Shown: piece by piece, positions 22,735 to 33,420 of the stretch
How the letters are laid out: each line of letters starts with the position of its first letter
Position numbering within the stretch: position 1 is the stretch's first letter
NCBI GenBank assembly: GCA_037043455.1
Contig: JAWPHD010010957.1
Span: 1-64,000 of the forward strand
Reading direction: 5' to 3'
Source: Cyrtodaria siliqua
Lineage: Eukaryota > Mollusca > Bivalvia > Adapedonta > Hiatellidae
Length of the DNA stretch: 64,000 bases
The notes under the pieces: generated by a model
Told to the model about the DNA's origin: nothing
Seen by the model: only the letters and a program-made list of their open reading frames with translations
Databases searched by the model: none
Translations under genes and position numbers: made by a program

Positions 22735-23410
22735 AGACCTTAAACGTTACCATCTCTTTCAGGGTTTATGTAGACCACACCATAGGGTCCACAGTATGTC
22801 GAGTCATAGCACAGTCAACGAATGTGGTAGTGGTAATTGTAAATGTGTCAATCGCTACACATCCAGTGCGGTGCAACATGATAGGAGCATAACCTCTTTT
22901 GATAAACGTTCAACACAGTTTAATAAAGATGATATGAACGTGATCAGGTACAGTTTGTAAATCACGTCACAGTAGGTGAGTTTATGATAGACCTTGTCGC
23001 AGAAGTGTTCTTAAATGAGTTGTATATTGGAACGATATACCTGGGTTACGATTATAAAATGTTTGCAAATGTTTTTGAAATGTATTGTAACGGTAGCTCA
23101 GACGGAGTAGGTCGTTACAAATGTTACAGTCTAAGACTCGACTACAAGCTCTAGAAAAACGAAAGGCGAGAAACATAAGTTATACCACATAGAAGGTTGC
23201 TCAGGGAAATCCTCGTCTAAGTAGGGACAGTTTAACGATCTCAATATTTAGATAATCTCTCTTGTCATAGATTTTGCTTATTTTTTCTCTATTTTCAATC
23301 GAAAGATATAAATCGAGAAAAGAAGCGACATTATCAGAACTATTAGCTGTTGATTTGATCTTTAGGGCGAATAGTATTAAGCACAGTAGTAAAGAAAGGA
23401 GTGTCAATGT
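22735..23410 (-). pseudogene. Decayed reverse transcriptase, same family as 12 kb, copy 2
   Basis: On the minus strand, 23407-23201 encodes ASFLDLYLSIENREKISKIY and 23176-22982 encodes FRFSRACSRVLDCNICN with LRTLLRQGLS at its end, in a different frame. These align to the 12.5-12.9-kb copy. Further on, 22960-22735 carries broken codons for a 'FIKL...KRGY' region. The palm motifs with catalytic aspartates lie upstream of the retained part and are absent. The copy is truncated at about 23410, near the (GAATT)n junction with the next LINE. Confidence 0.75.
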
Positions 23411-23455
23411 TTAATATAGTATCCAATTCAATTCAATTCAATTCTTTATTTCCTC

Positions 23456-24059
23456 AGTGAATGAGATTACAGATATATAAGACATACAAGATTATACAGA
23501 TTGCATTTATGCAATAGCAATGAAAGGAACGAGAATAAAAGGGGTACAAATAAAAGGGAGAATCACATTACACAATAGTATGTGATTTATAAACGTATGC
23601 TGTCAGGGAGATCTATATCTAACATGATATGATATGATATATGAAGATAATGATTGGTAGATTCATTGAAAAGCGTGTACTCTAAATACCTTATGGAAGT
23701 TCTGGTTTTATAAAACGTTTAATGTCCGGTTTAAAAGCATTTATAGCATTTTTAATAAATGTAAAGGATCGAATTAGGGATTGAATGAATGAATGAATGG
23801 TGTTTTACGGCACGTCGACACATAAATAGGTCATATTGTGCGCAAAAACGGATGAAAGATGAAGAAATGAAGGATTAATTAAAAATTAATGTAAATATAT
23901 CAAGATAAAACTATTTTAAAAAAATGGGATGATACGGTAGTAATATAAACTATATATGTAAATCAACAAATGCCCGAAAACGGGTTTATAAACAAGTAAA
24001 TATAAAAAAAAACATATTATAATGATTTATAATAGTCTGACCTCCTTCAGGAAATCTAA
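23456..24059 (-). other. Presumed 3' untranslated region of the LINE
   Basis: AT-rich, no ORF. It includes a gaatgaatgaatgaatgg run at 23784-23801, gtgttttacggcacgtcgac next to it, and a gatatgatatgatatatga run near 23629. It lies between the CCHC region and the pentanucleotide tail. Confidence 0.5.
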
Positions 24060-24275
24060 AACTAGACTAACATCTATAGTATTAAATAACTCGGGTCATA
24101 GTATTAACATTGTAGAACCTTTGACGCATAGGATCAAAGTCTACACACTCCAGCAATATGTGTTTGACCGTTAACGGTGTAAAGCAGGGTATACATTCTG
24201 GCAATTTCTCAACTTGTAATAAATATGAATGAGTATAACGTGTATGCCCTATCCTGCACCGGGCTAGGACAACTT
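24060..24275 (-). pseudogene. LINE C-terminal zinc-knuckle (CCHC-like) region
   Basis: Directly after RNase H but one frame away, the minus strand encodes EVVLARCRIGHTRYTHSYLL, then a C-x2-C-x8-H-x4-C motif (PECIPC...HILLEC), then a tail with stop codons near 24100. The frame change lies at about 24270-24280, next to gtcgagaggaag, so one base was probably gained or lost. The motif is common after RNase H in RNase H-bearing LINEs and is thought to contact nucleic acid. Confidence 0.75.
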
Positions 24276-25262
24276 CCTCTCGACGAATGGGTCTACTAGA
24301 AGAACGCCATTCTCCGAGTAACGGTTAATTGAATGGAGTGTATTGTTAACTGACAAATCCCAAGCGGCTTGCCAAGAGTTACGAATATATGTGTTAATAC
24401 AACTTTTAAAATCAGTATAAGGTAATTTGGTATCAGATATATGTAAACTTAATGCTGCTTTAGCAGCACTATCAGCTCTATCATTACAACGTATTCCTAC
24501 ATGGCTTGGAAGCCAGCAGAAAATAATAGCATGATCAACTATAAGAGAATTGTACTTTTCTAAAAGTTGAAGCACAACTGGGTTATAATGTTTCATATTA
24601 CCCAGTGCTTGAAGAGATGAAAGGGAATCAGAAAATATTACAAAATGGTCATCATCAGACTCCTGAATATAATTTAAGGCAAGTTCAATTGCCTTAAGTT
24701 CAGCTGAAAAGATAGAGGCCTTGTCAGGCAGGCGGCTCTTTATGCTGTGTTTGTGAACAACAGCTGCTGCAGCTACTTTATCTCCATCTTTAGAACCATC
24801 TGTGTATATATGTTGAAAGTTACTGTACTTCGATTTAATTTCATTAAATTTGCTTTGAAAGACAGTAGGGTCTGTATTAGATGTGTTACTATTACAAAGA
24901 TCGAAAAGAATTGTTGGTGTTTTCAAAGTCCACGGTGGAATTTGTGGTACTTTGTACTTGGCAATCAAATTTAGGTCGACTTCAGTGTCTCTTAATTTTG
25001 GTTTAATACGAAGACCAAATGGTCGAATGGCCTTCGGTTTTCGATCAAAAAGAGTTTCATAACTAGGATTAAAAACAGTATCGAAAGTTGGGTTTGAAGG
25101 GTTAGACTTTAATTTAATGGTGTATTGAAGCGCTAGTTTGTCCCGTCTATTAGACAGTGATGGTTCATTAGCTTCAACATATAGACTTTCGGCTGGTGAT
25201 GTACGAAAGGCACCTAAGGCGAGTCGTAATCCTTGATTATGTATAGGATCAAGCATCTGCAA
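24264..25262 (-). pseudogene. LINE ORF2 C-terminal part: RT thumb and RNase H domain
   Basis: A 332-codon open frame. Residues 1-60 (LDPIHNQGLRLALGAFRTSP) are the conserved region after the RT core. Residues 150-275 form an RNase HI-type domain, with D155 in YTDGSK, E188 in AELKAIELAL, D212 in FSDSLSSLQAL, H254 in LPSHVG and D264 in NDRADSAAKAA, so all expected catalytic residues are present. The role in the element is removal of template RNA. It is the longest open frame in the window. There is no true start here: codons continue upstream (LYRSKLDYGSIVYGSTRKSY), and the frame ends at a probable frameshift before the CCHC region. The domain survives in a dead element, so selection is unlikely; it may be simply recent. 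Confidence 0.92.
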
Positions 25263-26118
25263 GTACGACTTGCGAGTCGATCCATATACTATCGAGCCGT
25301 AGTCCAGCTTGGATCTATAAAGTTGTAAAAGTACTTTACGATCTGCTCCCTAATTAGTGTTTGCAACAACTTTAAGTAAATTAAGAGCTTAAGGCACTTG
25401 GCCTTCAAATATTTAAGATGTGGTATAAACGTCAATTTACGGTCGAAAATAAGACCATGTCTATTACCTTCGGTCAGCTATTTTGGCATCTCGCGCCCTA
25501 AGAGAATTTGAATAAAATCTTCGTCGTCTGTATTTATAAGGAGATATACATTATTAACATAGGGATGTTAAGGAAATCAGCTCTTAATGCTTCTGTGCAT
25601 AAGCGGGAAGCTATGGCATGACCATTGGGATCAGTGTATATTGATTCACATTTTATGTATCTATGTGTTCATAGAATGCAGTATTAATGGGAGATGAGTG
25701 GACTTTATCATTATATATAAGTTAAGAACACCTTGTGTGTTGTTTCGTTTTTTTTCGATTTATAAGTCTCCAGAAAAGTTTGTTGTCCATGCTGCAGGCC
25801 TGCAGCATTGTCAATGTCTCCGAAAACTTTGGACATGTAATTGTCAGAAGCGTTTAGCTGAGCGTTGCGAAATAGCCGTTTTGCTTCTTTATATTGTGAA
25901 TATGTTAAGTATTCGTTGCCTCTCGGGCGACCCGCTTTAACCCATTCTCGCCTTTTTTTCTCGCTCTGATTTGTGTGCAGATTCGCATACGGTTTGGTAT
26001 ATGGGTTGAACTTTGTGCGAGGGATAGTGCTATATTAGCTTGATAGTAAACACTTAGTCAATGTTGCATTATATTGGTCGATTTCTGTAGTTGATTGTAT
26101 ATGTTCGTGAGTAAGTTC
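25263..26118 (-). pseudogene. LINE linker and RT remnant with core deleted
   Basis: Minus-strand codons in several frames read WVKAGRPRGNEYLTYSQYKE, then FGDIDNAAG and LFWRLINRKK near 25740-25940, the segment between endonuclease and RT. Then come ALRADFLNIPM near 25560 and INTDDEDFIQILLG near 25510, and next GLIFDRKLTFIPHLKYLKAK at 25395-25460 from the RT end. The palm motifs with catalytic aspartates are not found between them, so a large internal deletion is inferred. A stop (tag) interrupts at about 25350. Confidence 0.7.
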
Positions 26119-26945
26119 TTATAGTAGGGGTTCTAATAGTGATTGGTACGAGTGATGGTCGTTCGCAGTTGCTTTATGCCATGCAATTGATTGATATTTG
26201 TTGGATTTGTTTGTATTATTGCCATGATTAATTTCTGCGGTGACATCCATGTTAACGGTCATCACGATAGGCAAATGATCTGATGTATTCGTTATATTAC
26301 CTTCTCGAATAATTTCAAATTCTATTACGTCGCGAAACAATATAGGGTCGGTGAGGATATAGTCTAGCATAGTCTCCTTAGATACATAAGAAAACGCAGA
26401 GCCATATCGCTTCTCGGATAGGTTAACCGGGATAAGAAAGATACTATTAACAAAGGACTAATTTGTTGATCAATATTGTTAACATAGCTACCGTTGAAAT
26501 CTCCAGCAGCCATCACATGTCCATATTGACTATAATAATGGAGAGCATACTATACATTCTGTAAGTGTTCATCGTATGTTCTAATGGAGTTATCCGCTGG
26601 TAGATATGAATATTGGTACACAGTTTTCATGTTTGAGCTTAATACCAATCAGCCTATCTGTTTTTATTTTCGGCGGTATTTCAATGTTCGGTTCCAGCTC
26701 CGTTTTATACAAGAATGCCACCCCTCCTTTACCACATTTAGCCGGGCCATACGTTGATGCAGTCCAGGAATGAGGCCGAGTGACTGAACAGTTTGTGTTC
26801 TGTAATAACGGCAATGTCACACTTTATTAGATCAAGCAACAGGGACAAACTGAATACAGACGACATAATGACGCGGACGTTCCACGTGCACACCTTGAGT
26901 TTCTTAATGAGCTGCATGACTGGTTAATCATCAATTGCGTGAATG
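26100..26945 (-). pseudogene. LINE APE-type endonuclease domain, frameshifted
   Basis: The N-terminus reads LKVCTWNVR at about 26905-26880, then DIAVITEHKLF and SFLDCIN. After a frame change come CGKGGVAFLYKTELEPNIEI (26700) and then YLPADNSIRTYDEH (26600). After another come HVMAAGDFNGSYVNN near 26500 and finally MLDYILTD and NTSDHLPIV (26370-26270). TWN, TEH, GDFNG, LDYIL and SDHLPI correspond to the metal-binding and catalytic signatures of APE endonucleases, which nick target DNA. At least three frameshifts disable it. Confidence 0.85.
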
Positions 26946-27073
26946 GACTTCGGATCGTATCGGTAACGGTAGTTGTCTTGTCTTGAGAACTGTAGTCGTC
27001 ATAGTGACGACGCGACCTCGCGTTCATTGTCATCGTAATCCTCATAATATCGGTCATTCGAGGATCTGTTATA
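26930..27073 (-). pseudogene. LINE ORF1 C-terminal tail, separated by the MITE
   Basis: The minus strand encodes MTDIMRITMTMNARSRRHYD and DYSSQDKTTTVTDTIRSPF before the endonuclease begins in another frame. The Arg/Ser-rich composition suits the end of an RNA-binding ORF1 protein. The rest of ORF1 is on the far side of the 634-bp MITE, at 27710 and above. Confidence 0.6.
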
Positions 27074-27707
27074 CACTCAACAAAATTCCTAATCGGTCAC
27101 CTAAGTTTTATGAAATAATTACCTTTTACACAAGATTTGTATTCATGTAAAATTAATCAAATCCTCGTTCAATGTTTGATATATATTAACTGAAAATTTG
27201 GTAAAGATATTTAAATTATTTTTGAAGAAACAATGCTTTATATTATAACACCCTCGATCCACAAAGTCACATACGTTTGCGTTGAATTGTAAGGGGAATG
27301 ACTTGGCTTAAGTCACAGTCAAGTGTTTTAAAAACCAATATGGTAATAAAGAAATGGCAAACATAAATAAATGACCTATAAAATCATTGCATTAGATATA
27401 TAGCATACATGTAATGAGTTCCTTTCCGCGACTCTTGGTCTGCATGATAAATCTTCAAATTTCAAGAACGAGCACTCTTCTATGGGATTTGCATTGTGAG
27501 TCTGACATTTTGTAATTTTTGATTTTGGGGGTTCGTGACTTTAACGCGTCCTAATTTCACTGGTAGTTATATGATTTTTCTGAAACTTTCAGGACCTTTT
27601 ACTAAATAACTAAGTTATTCAAAACAAGTAAAACCGAGAGGAAGATTTTCCAAGAAAAGAAAATATTTTGTAAAATTTAGGTGACCGATTAGGAATTTTG
27701 TTGAGTG
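27074..27707. mobile_element. MITE inserted in the LINE, TA target duplication
   Basis: Terminal inverted repeats of about 32 bp: cactcaacaaaattcctaat at the left, its reverse complement attaggaattttgttgagtg at the right, with TA at 27072-27073 and 27708-27709. It is 634 bp and has no transposase ORF. TA duplication and the CACT-type end suggest mobilisation by a Tc1/mariner-type transposase. It is younger than the LINE because it interrupts it. Confidence 0.93.
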
Positions 27708-27731
27708 TAGTTTGTCTCGTCACGTTCTGTA

Positions 27732-29711
27732 TTATGACCTTTTTTCACGGTATGACCACTTTCGGCAAAATGTCTTGTCTGGCCATTCGAAGTATTCTGA
27801 TTCTACACAATGGCAATCGTTTGCGTTTATTAGCACTTTTGCTGATAGATAGCAGGTGCGGGCATTAAAGAAATTGACCTTGTTTACGTTTACTCCATTT
27901 TGTTTGAAGTGCAGTATAAGACCACTGCGCGTCGAGTCATTCCCTATATTACTAATGTAGTATGTAGCGTGCTGTTTTTTTGAAGATTCCGTCGAAAACG
28001 TTTTGTTCTGCTGAGACTGGTCGGCCATTTTGTGTATTTTTACCTATGTATGTCGTGCCAGGATGTTTGTTCCTGCCGTTTTGCCTTGGGGCGCGTTCAT
28101 TTTGTCTTTGGGGTGGGTTTATACCTGAAAATGTTGCGGCGAGGTGCAAGGGTTCTAGCGTTTCAGGTGCGGGATGGGGTAGTGGGGGCGTCGGTAGTGG
28201 TCTTAAATAGGTTCCAGGTTCGTCCATGCTGGAGTCAGATTGCTCGTGGCGGTCACTGATCTCTACGGGGTCAGTTGTTATACCTGGTGGTACCGTAGTA
28301 TCTGTTGTCATAACCGGATGTGTGGACCAATTAGTTGGGATATATATGTCCGACGTACCCATATGGTTCTCACCGTTTGTCCAGGGTAGGGGTATTGGTT
28401 GCTGATGATTATGTCCTTGATGCAACACTATCGGGGCAGCCTTGCGTACATGTTGTTGCCCTGTTGGATAGTTTGGTACGGTCATAAGGTCTGGTTGCTT
28501 GGGGTGATCTGGGAACTTTCTGTTTGAGTACGCTCCTTCATGTGTACATTCGCCGGCTTGAGCGGATGTATGCACTCTCGGGGGATAGGGAAGCGTTTGT
28601 TGGGCGTTTGAATCAGTAAGGACTGATGGTCTTGTGGTATTGTAAGGGGGCATCCCTGAAATATTTGGTGAGTTACCTGCATATAGATCACTGGCATTGT
28701 CTGTATTATTATCGAATTTTCTATTGTCAATTATATCCAATGTTTGAAAACTTGAAGTGTCTTGTTCTAGTATATCACTCACGATCACTGTAGGTTCGGT
28801 AATAAGTGGGTCCATATGTTCGGTGTAACTGTAGCTATATGGTTGTTGGCTGGTACCGCTCGGTCTGTACCTTCATCGGATGCAGTTGGAATACATATCG
28901 AGTATGCATGCGCTCTGCCGAGTTTGATGGGATGTTGAGACGCACAGATAGTCTGGCTTATTGTCTCAAGTTTTTTTTCTAAGTCCATCTTTAGTTTAGC
29001 ATTTTTGCTAACTCTGATTGTACGTTACTCATTGAGGAGGTAATTTCGTTTTGGAGCGATAGGATCTCCGACAGGTTGATATTAACAGTTTTTAAATTGT
29101 TGATCTCGGTTGTTTGCTCGTTGATGTTCGAGGAAACCAAAGTTGGTTTAACCTGCTCTCGAGATTTTGAATTGAATATGTATTTTACGGGTACTGAAGT
29201 GTCCCCATTTTCGAAAGATTGTAATACATAACAGTCAAGTGCTAATTTAGAATTTCTGTTGCTTTTTGACGTTGTATTTCTATTAACCTTCTGGACAGTT
29301 TTGTTTGGTCTTTGCGCGTTTTGCTATGAGCGATCTGTACCACATGAGTTCATTTTCATTACTTATTGAATTCAACAGGGTTTCTAGATATATGTCTTTT
29401 GGAAGACCGAACAACGTTACATCCAATTGTTTATAAAAGTCTTGATTTTCAGGGGGTTGGGAATCGCCGATCGATGCTTGCGTGGACGTCATTATTGCAC
29501 TTTCGTTCATATCGTCCATATCGGTATAACTGAAGCTATGATCGTTTATTGTTTCGTCAATATCAAAAGGTCGGTTGTCATAGGCATTGAAGTCGGGGTT
29601 ATTTAAAACCTCCTGCGTGGCTACAAATGAAAAGTCCTCCATGTTTTCCCAACTGTAAACAGTCTGTTTTAGGTTGAGAAACAAAAAAGGTGTTGCCAGA
29701 TGAAACATCAT
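27732..29711 (-). pseudogene. LINE ORF1, frameshifted
   Basis: Three frames join on the minus strand. 29711-29283 encodes an acidic N-terminus (DFSFVATQEVLNNPDFNAYD). About 29280-28990 follows in a shifted frame with a coiled-coil-like stretch (NLKTVNINLSEILSLQNEI). 28815-27952 encodes 287 residues rich in Pro, Thr, His and Asn (for example PLPTPPLPHPAPETLEPL), and 28028-27732 encodes ATYYISNIGNDSTRSGLI with a C-terminal FEWPDKTFCRKW motif. The last part resembles the small nucleic-acid-binding domain at the end of some LINE ORF1 proteins. ORF1 proteins bind element RNA; this assignment rests on position and the pattern above. A start is plausible at 29711 (MMFHLAT) or at MEDFSF a few codons in. 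Confidence 0.75.
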
Positions 29712-30020
29712 AAAACTGAACGGGTAGTCATTGTTTTCACAGTCCCTTTTTTCTTGTATGTAGCTGGAGAGATACTGAAATCAATTGTTTCATCTCAGTG
29801 AACTTACATTTAACATTTGGCATACATATTACTCAAATAAGCATGAATATATTAATGACAATATGTTATTGTACCCATATATAGGCAGTCGTACCCTTGA
29901 AGAATAATAATACTAACAATAAAGCACACGATAAACTTGATTCATGAGTAACACACAGTTTGGTCGATCTGGAATGCATGGTTGAAGTTCTAAGGTCACG
30001 TTCTATTTCATAAATTGTTG

Positions 30021-31724
30021 TATTTATTTAAATCAAAATCAAAATATGACGATAGATTCTAACAATTCACACTTTGCAATATCTGTAGAAAAACGAGAAA
30101 AAGGTTTTATTTAATGATGTAGAAAAGATTGAACAGGTTTAAACTCGTGTCATTGTATTCGTCAATTATCTGGCAATAGTTGTGGAACTATTCGACCACA
30201 TTTATCATATTTTCTTGTTAGGTCAAGCACGTACGAGGGTCATTCAATAAGTTCTGTCACTAACGCGTTTTAACAATTACGTGCTCATTGTGAGTGTTGA
30301 TGTTTGGTACCAAATGAATGAGTGTTTAATACCATTCCATTGAAGGTAAAATGAATGCTGTATCTTTTGTTTGACGAAGGTTATGGAACATTTAATACAC
30401 ATCACTTATACATACTGAGGCATTTTCGTCCTGAATTTTTTCAGTTATGTTAATTGTTACTTTTTTAAATGCCTGTTTCTCTTTAAGTAATTGTCGAAGA
30501 CCTTTGAAATTTCTCATACATTACCTGTTATATCTCAGCATTACAAGATTCAGAATTTAAGCATGGTAGATGAAAAGGCATTGTCTTAGAAATTAACATT
30601 TTAAGCTAACGTGTAAAATTAATTTAATGATAAATGGACATTAAATGGAAGGGCAGTCTTCTGAAATAGCGTTTTTGGATGATCAATATTTTCACTAAAC
30701 ATTGTACAAAATTCTACAATTATGTGTTGAATATGAAATTTAAACACTGAAGGACTTGGATTTGTAAACAAATATGAAAACATATTAATACTATGAGAAT
30801 AATTAGACACTTAGAAGATATTATAACATTTCCGTAAACAAAATGAAGAAAATCATTGTTATTTCTGCTAAAATTAAGGGATATGGATTCACTCATACCT
30901 AGTTTGCAGCAAGACCTTTCCGAATCATTTTCATGGATTATGGGCGAATAACAACAGATGGCGTACAAGAAAATTTAAAAGCATAGAATTATTCAAATAA
31001 TTGTTACAACGTTTTTTAACAAGGACATTTTCAGAGATGACAGTATCCAAAAGGTGTGGTAGGGGGAGGTAATTCAGGGGTATAAATACTCGGAAATTTT
31101 TCATTTTTGTTGTTGAATTTAAGAGAGTGAAGCCAATAGTACTATAAATACACTACTTTATCTCAGTGTAATATCCAGTTCAAAGGATATATGCCTAGTG
31201 ACAGAACATTTTGAAGCACCCTCGTAGTAAAATGTATCTACGTCGTGGAAAATATAATTAATTTATATACCATTTCACGACCGATTTAAATATGTGTTTC
31301 TTGCTGGGATCATCAGAAAATGTTTCTACGATGGCTAAGAGTTAAAGATGAATGGCCACCCTTTTTGTAGTATTATCAATTAACAAATTTAACTCTAAAA
31401 CATCGTATGAACATTTCTTGATAGTCTCGGAGAAAAACATATATTGAAAACCGCCACTAAGTTGTATGTAAAAATAAGTATTATTTGCATGACGTAGATA
31501 CTACTTTTACCACCGTGTGACTGCACGGGGAAATAATGTAAATCTGAATTGTATAACTGCACAACTATTGCCAGATAATTGATAAATACATTTACTTGTG
31601 ATTAATTTACCTGTTCAAAGTTTTCTACGTCATCAAATAAAATCCTATTCTCGCTTTTCCCAGATATTGCAACGTGTGAATAGTAAATATCTATTGCTGT
31701 GTATTGATTTCGATTTAAATAAAA
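30021..31724. repeat. Long inverted repeat, 166-bp arms
   Basis: The left arm 30021-30186 and right arm 31559-31724 are reverse complements at roughly 80%. Landmarks are tatttatttaaatc, tttgcaatatctg, gaacaggt-taaa and caattatctggcaatagttg at the left, and inverted equivalents at the right (caactattgccagataattg). The arms enclose 1372 bp that includes the mariner-type element. It could be a foldback transposon or an inverted duplication. Confidence 0.8.
30234..31224. mobile_element. Mariner-type non-autonomous element, TA target duplication
   Basis: The left end cgagggtcattcaataagtt with ctgtcact and the right end agtgacagaacattttgaag with caccctcg form imperfect inverted repeats of about 29 bp. 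TA flanks lie at 30232-30233 and 31225-31226. A CGAGGGT-type start followed by a TTCTGTCAC-like block is characteristic of mariner ends. At 991 bp it is shorter than full-length mariner (about 1.3 kb) and no D,D34D transposase could be read. Confidence 0.85.
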
Positions 31725-31939
31725 AAGGATGGTTGATTTCTATGTGCTTTAAACATTCGCTTTCGTATAAATCGTTTCGGTAACATATCTTACTAGGTGG
31801 TCTTGTTAGAGATAAAAGGGAAATAGAAATAGCTTGTAAATATAGTTGGCGCAGTACTTTAGATAAAATGCATAATAAAAACATAAAACGTATTCTATTC
31901 GCAAGTATATAATAAACACGTACGACTTGTATATTGCGT

Positions 31940-32005
31940 ATACTTGCTAAATGATAACAGGGTACCGCCTTTGCACTTTAAACAAACGTATACAATGCTA
32001 CTTAG
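31940..32005. repeat. Short dispersed repeat
   Basis: Taaatgataacagggtaccg and cctttgcactttaaac recur at 39205-39250 (ataactgggtatcgcctttg) and, weaker, at 48052-48090 (ataacggggtacgcctttg). The function is unknown. Confidence 0.55.
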
Positions 32006-32033
32006 AACATGTGAAGTGTTTTAATCTAATTGA

Positions 32034-32425
32034 TACTTATAGTGTTCTGAAGCTTGCCTGGGTGCAGTGGTTCTATCTCTTCTCATTGTTACTTGTAGTA
32101 ACCCTTTTGTGTTTGTGATGTCTTATTTGGCCTTTTATTCTTTTTAAATTTGTTCTTTGTTTCTGTGCGTGTTTGTGTTGACTGTCGTCCTTGAATGCTG
32201 CTTTTCCTGTTCGATTTTTATATCTATGTTTTGAAGCTTGTCTGGGTGTAGTGGTTCTATCACTTCCCATTGTTACTTATAGTGTTTTAAAGCTTGGCTG
32301 GGTGTAGTGGTTTTATCACTTAAAGTGTTTTGAAGCTTGGCTGGGTGTATTGGTTCTATCACTTCTCATAGTTATTTATAGTGTTTTGAAGCTTGGCTGG
32401 GTGTAGTGGTTCTATCATTTTTCAT
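32034..32425. repeat. ~57-bp tandem repeat, interrupted
   Basis: Units of ttatagtgttttgaagcttg with gctgggtgtagtggttctat and cacttctca occur about five times: one at 32034, others from 32225 to 32420. The 32100-32225 portion between them is rich in gtttgtg motifs and belongs to the first, more diverged unit. Confidence 0.85.
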
Positions 32426-32427
32426 TT

Positions 32428-32522
32428 GGTATATATATATATATATATATCACTGGTTATTGCATGAATGTATGTATGCGTGCGTGCGTGCGTGCGTGCA
32501 GCGTGCGTGCGTGCGTGCGTGT
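32428..32522. repeat. (TA)n and (GTGC)n microsatellites
   Basis: A TA run at 32430-32451 and a tgcgtgcgtgcg-type run at 32478-32521 interrupted once by 'cagc'. Confidence 0.92.
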
Positions 32523-32524
32523 GA

Positions 32525-33420
32525 TTTATAGCTAAATTATTAAACCCCACGCAAACGAAATTTGTAGGGGGGTATACTGGATTCGGCTTGTCCGTCCGTC
32601 CATCCGTCCGTCCGTAGACGCAATTTTGTCCGATCAATAATTTCAGTATTTATCATTCAATATTTATCAATCTTGTGATAATAGTTATAGGCATAATATC
32701 ACCATATATTATATTGGGACAAATTGTTGTCCGATCAATAACTTCAAAATGTTCCATACAATCTATCAAAAAGTTAGAAATAATAGTTATGGGTATAATA
32801 TCTCGGTCAAGTTTGAAAACCAGCCCCATCGCCTCGGTAATAACAGAGTTATGGCCCTTTAACTTGTATCACTATACATTATATAGGGACAAATTGTTGT
32901 CCGATCAATAACTTCAAAATATACCATTCAATCTATCAAAAACTTAGGAATAATAGTTATGGGCATAATATCTCGGTCAGTTTCAAAAACCAGCCCCATC
33001 GCCTCGGTAACAACAGAGTTTTGGCTCTTTGTTTTTTTGTCACTATATATTATATACGGACAACTTGTTGCCCGATCAATAACTTCAGTGCTTATCATTC
33101 AGTCTTTATAAAACTTGGAAATAATAGTTATGGGCATAATATCTCGGTCAAATTCGAAAACCAACCCCATTGCTTTGATAACAACAGAGTTATGGCCCTT
33201 GATTTTGTATCACTATATAATAGGTACAAAATGTTGTTTGTCTAACTCCTCCTTCATTATTAGGTCAATTATTTTAATATTACCGATGATTAAGTATCAT
33301 GACTGTGCAGATGTCAGCGCCGAAAAGGATTTCTGATTCCATATTTTTTCACGAGTTATGGCCCTTTGATTTTTTCTCAATATGTTACATAGGGACCAGA
33401 TCTTGTCTCTTTAACTGCTT
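32525..33420. repeat. Degenerate long tandem repeat (~200-bp units)
   Basis: After tccgtccgtccatccgtccg at 32590, units recur with gacaaattgttgtccgatca, ataatagttatgggcataat, atctcggtcaa and caacagagttatggccctt at about 32700, 32880, 33060 and 33220. The short ORFs reflect the repeat. The type is common in mollusc genomes, from general recollection; its class is unknown to me. Confidence 0.75.

Larger units (their letters stand above)
23427..29760 (-). mobile_element. RNase H-bearing LINE (I/Jockey group), decayed, about 6 kb
   Basis: Reading on the minus strand, the order is ORF1 (29711 to about 26930), APE endonuclease, linker, RT remnant, RNase H, CCHC and a 3' end with aataaagaattgaattgaat, a (TTGAA)n-type tail at 23427-23455. 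A MITE at 27074-27707 splits it. The domain order with a C-terminal RNase H followed by a zinc knuckle is typical of the I/R1/LOA/Nimbus side of LINEs; I cannot name the clade. Most of the RT core is deleted and frameshifts are numerous, so it is inactive. The 5' boundary is uncertain. Confidence 0.85.
29900..31910. other. No host gene seen; inverted-repeat region
   Basis: Apart from the elements at 30021-31724 and 30234-31224, no gene is recognisable. Minus-strand ORFs near 30620-30970 lie inside the non-autonomous mariner-type element and show no transposase motif. Confidence 0.5.

Noticed and set aside
30619..30968. Transposase ORF within the mariner-type element
   Set aside because: Translation shows no D,D34D or helix-turn-helix features; the element is too short for a full transposase.
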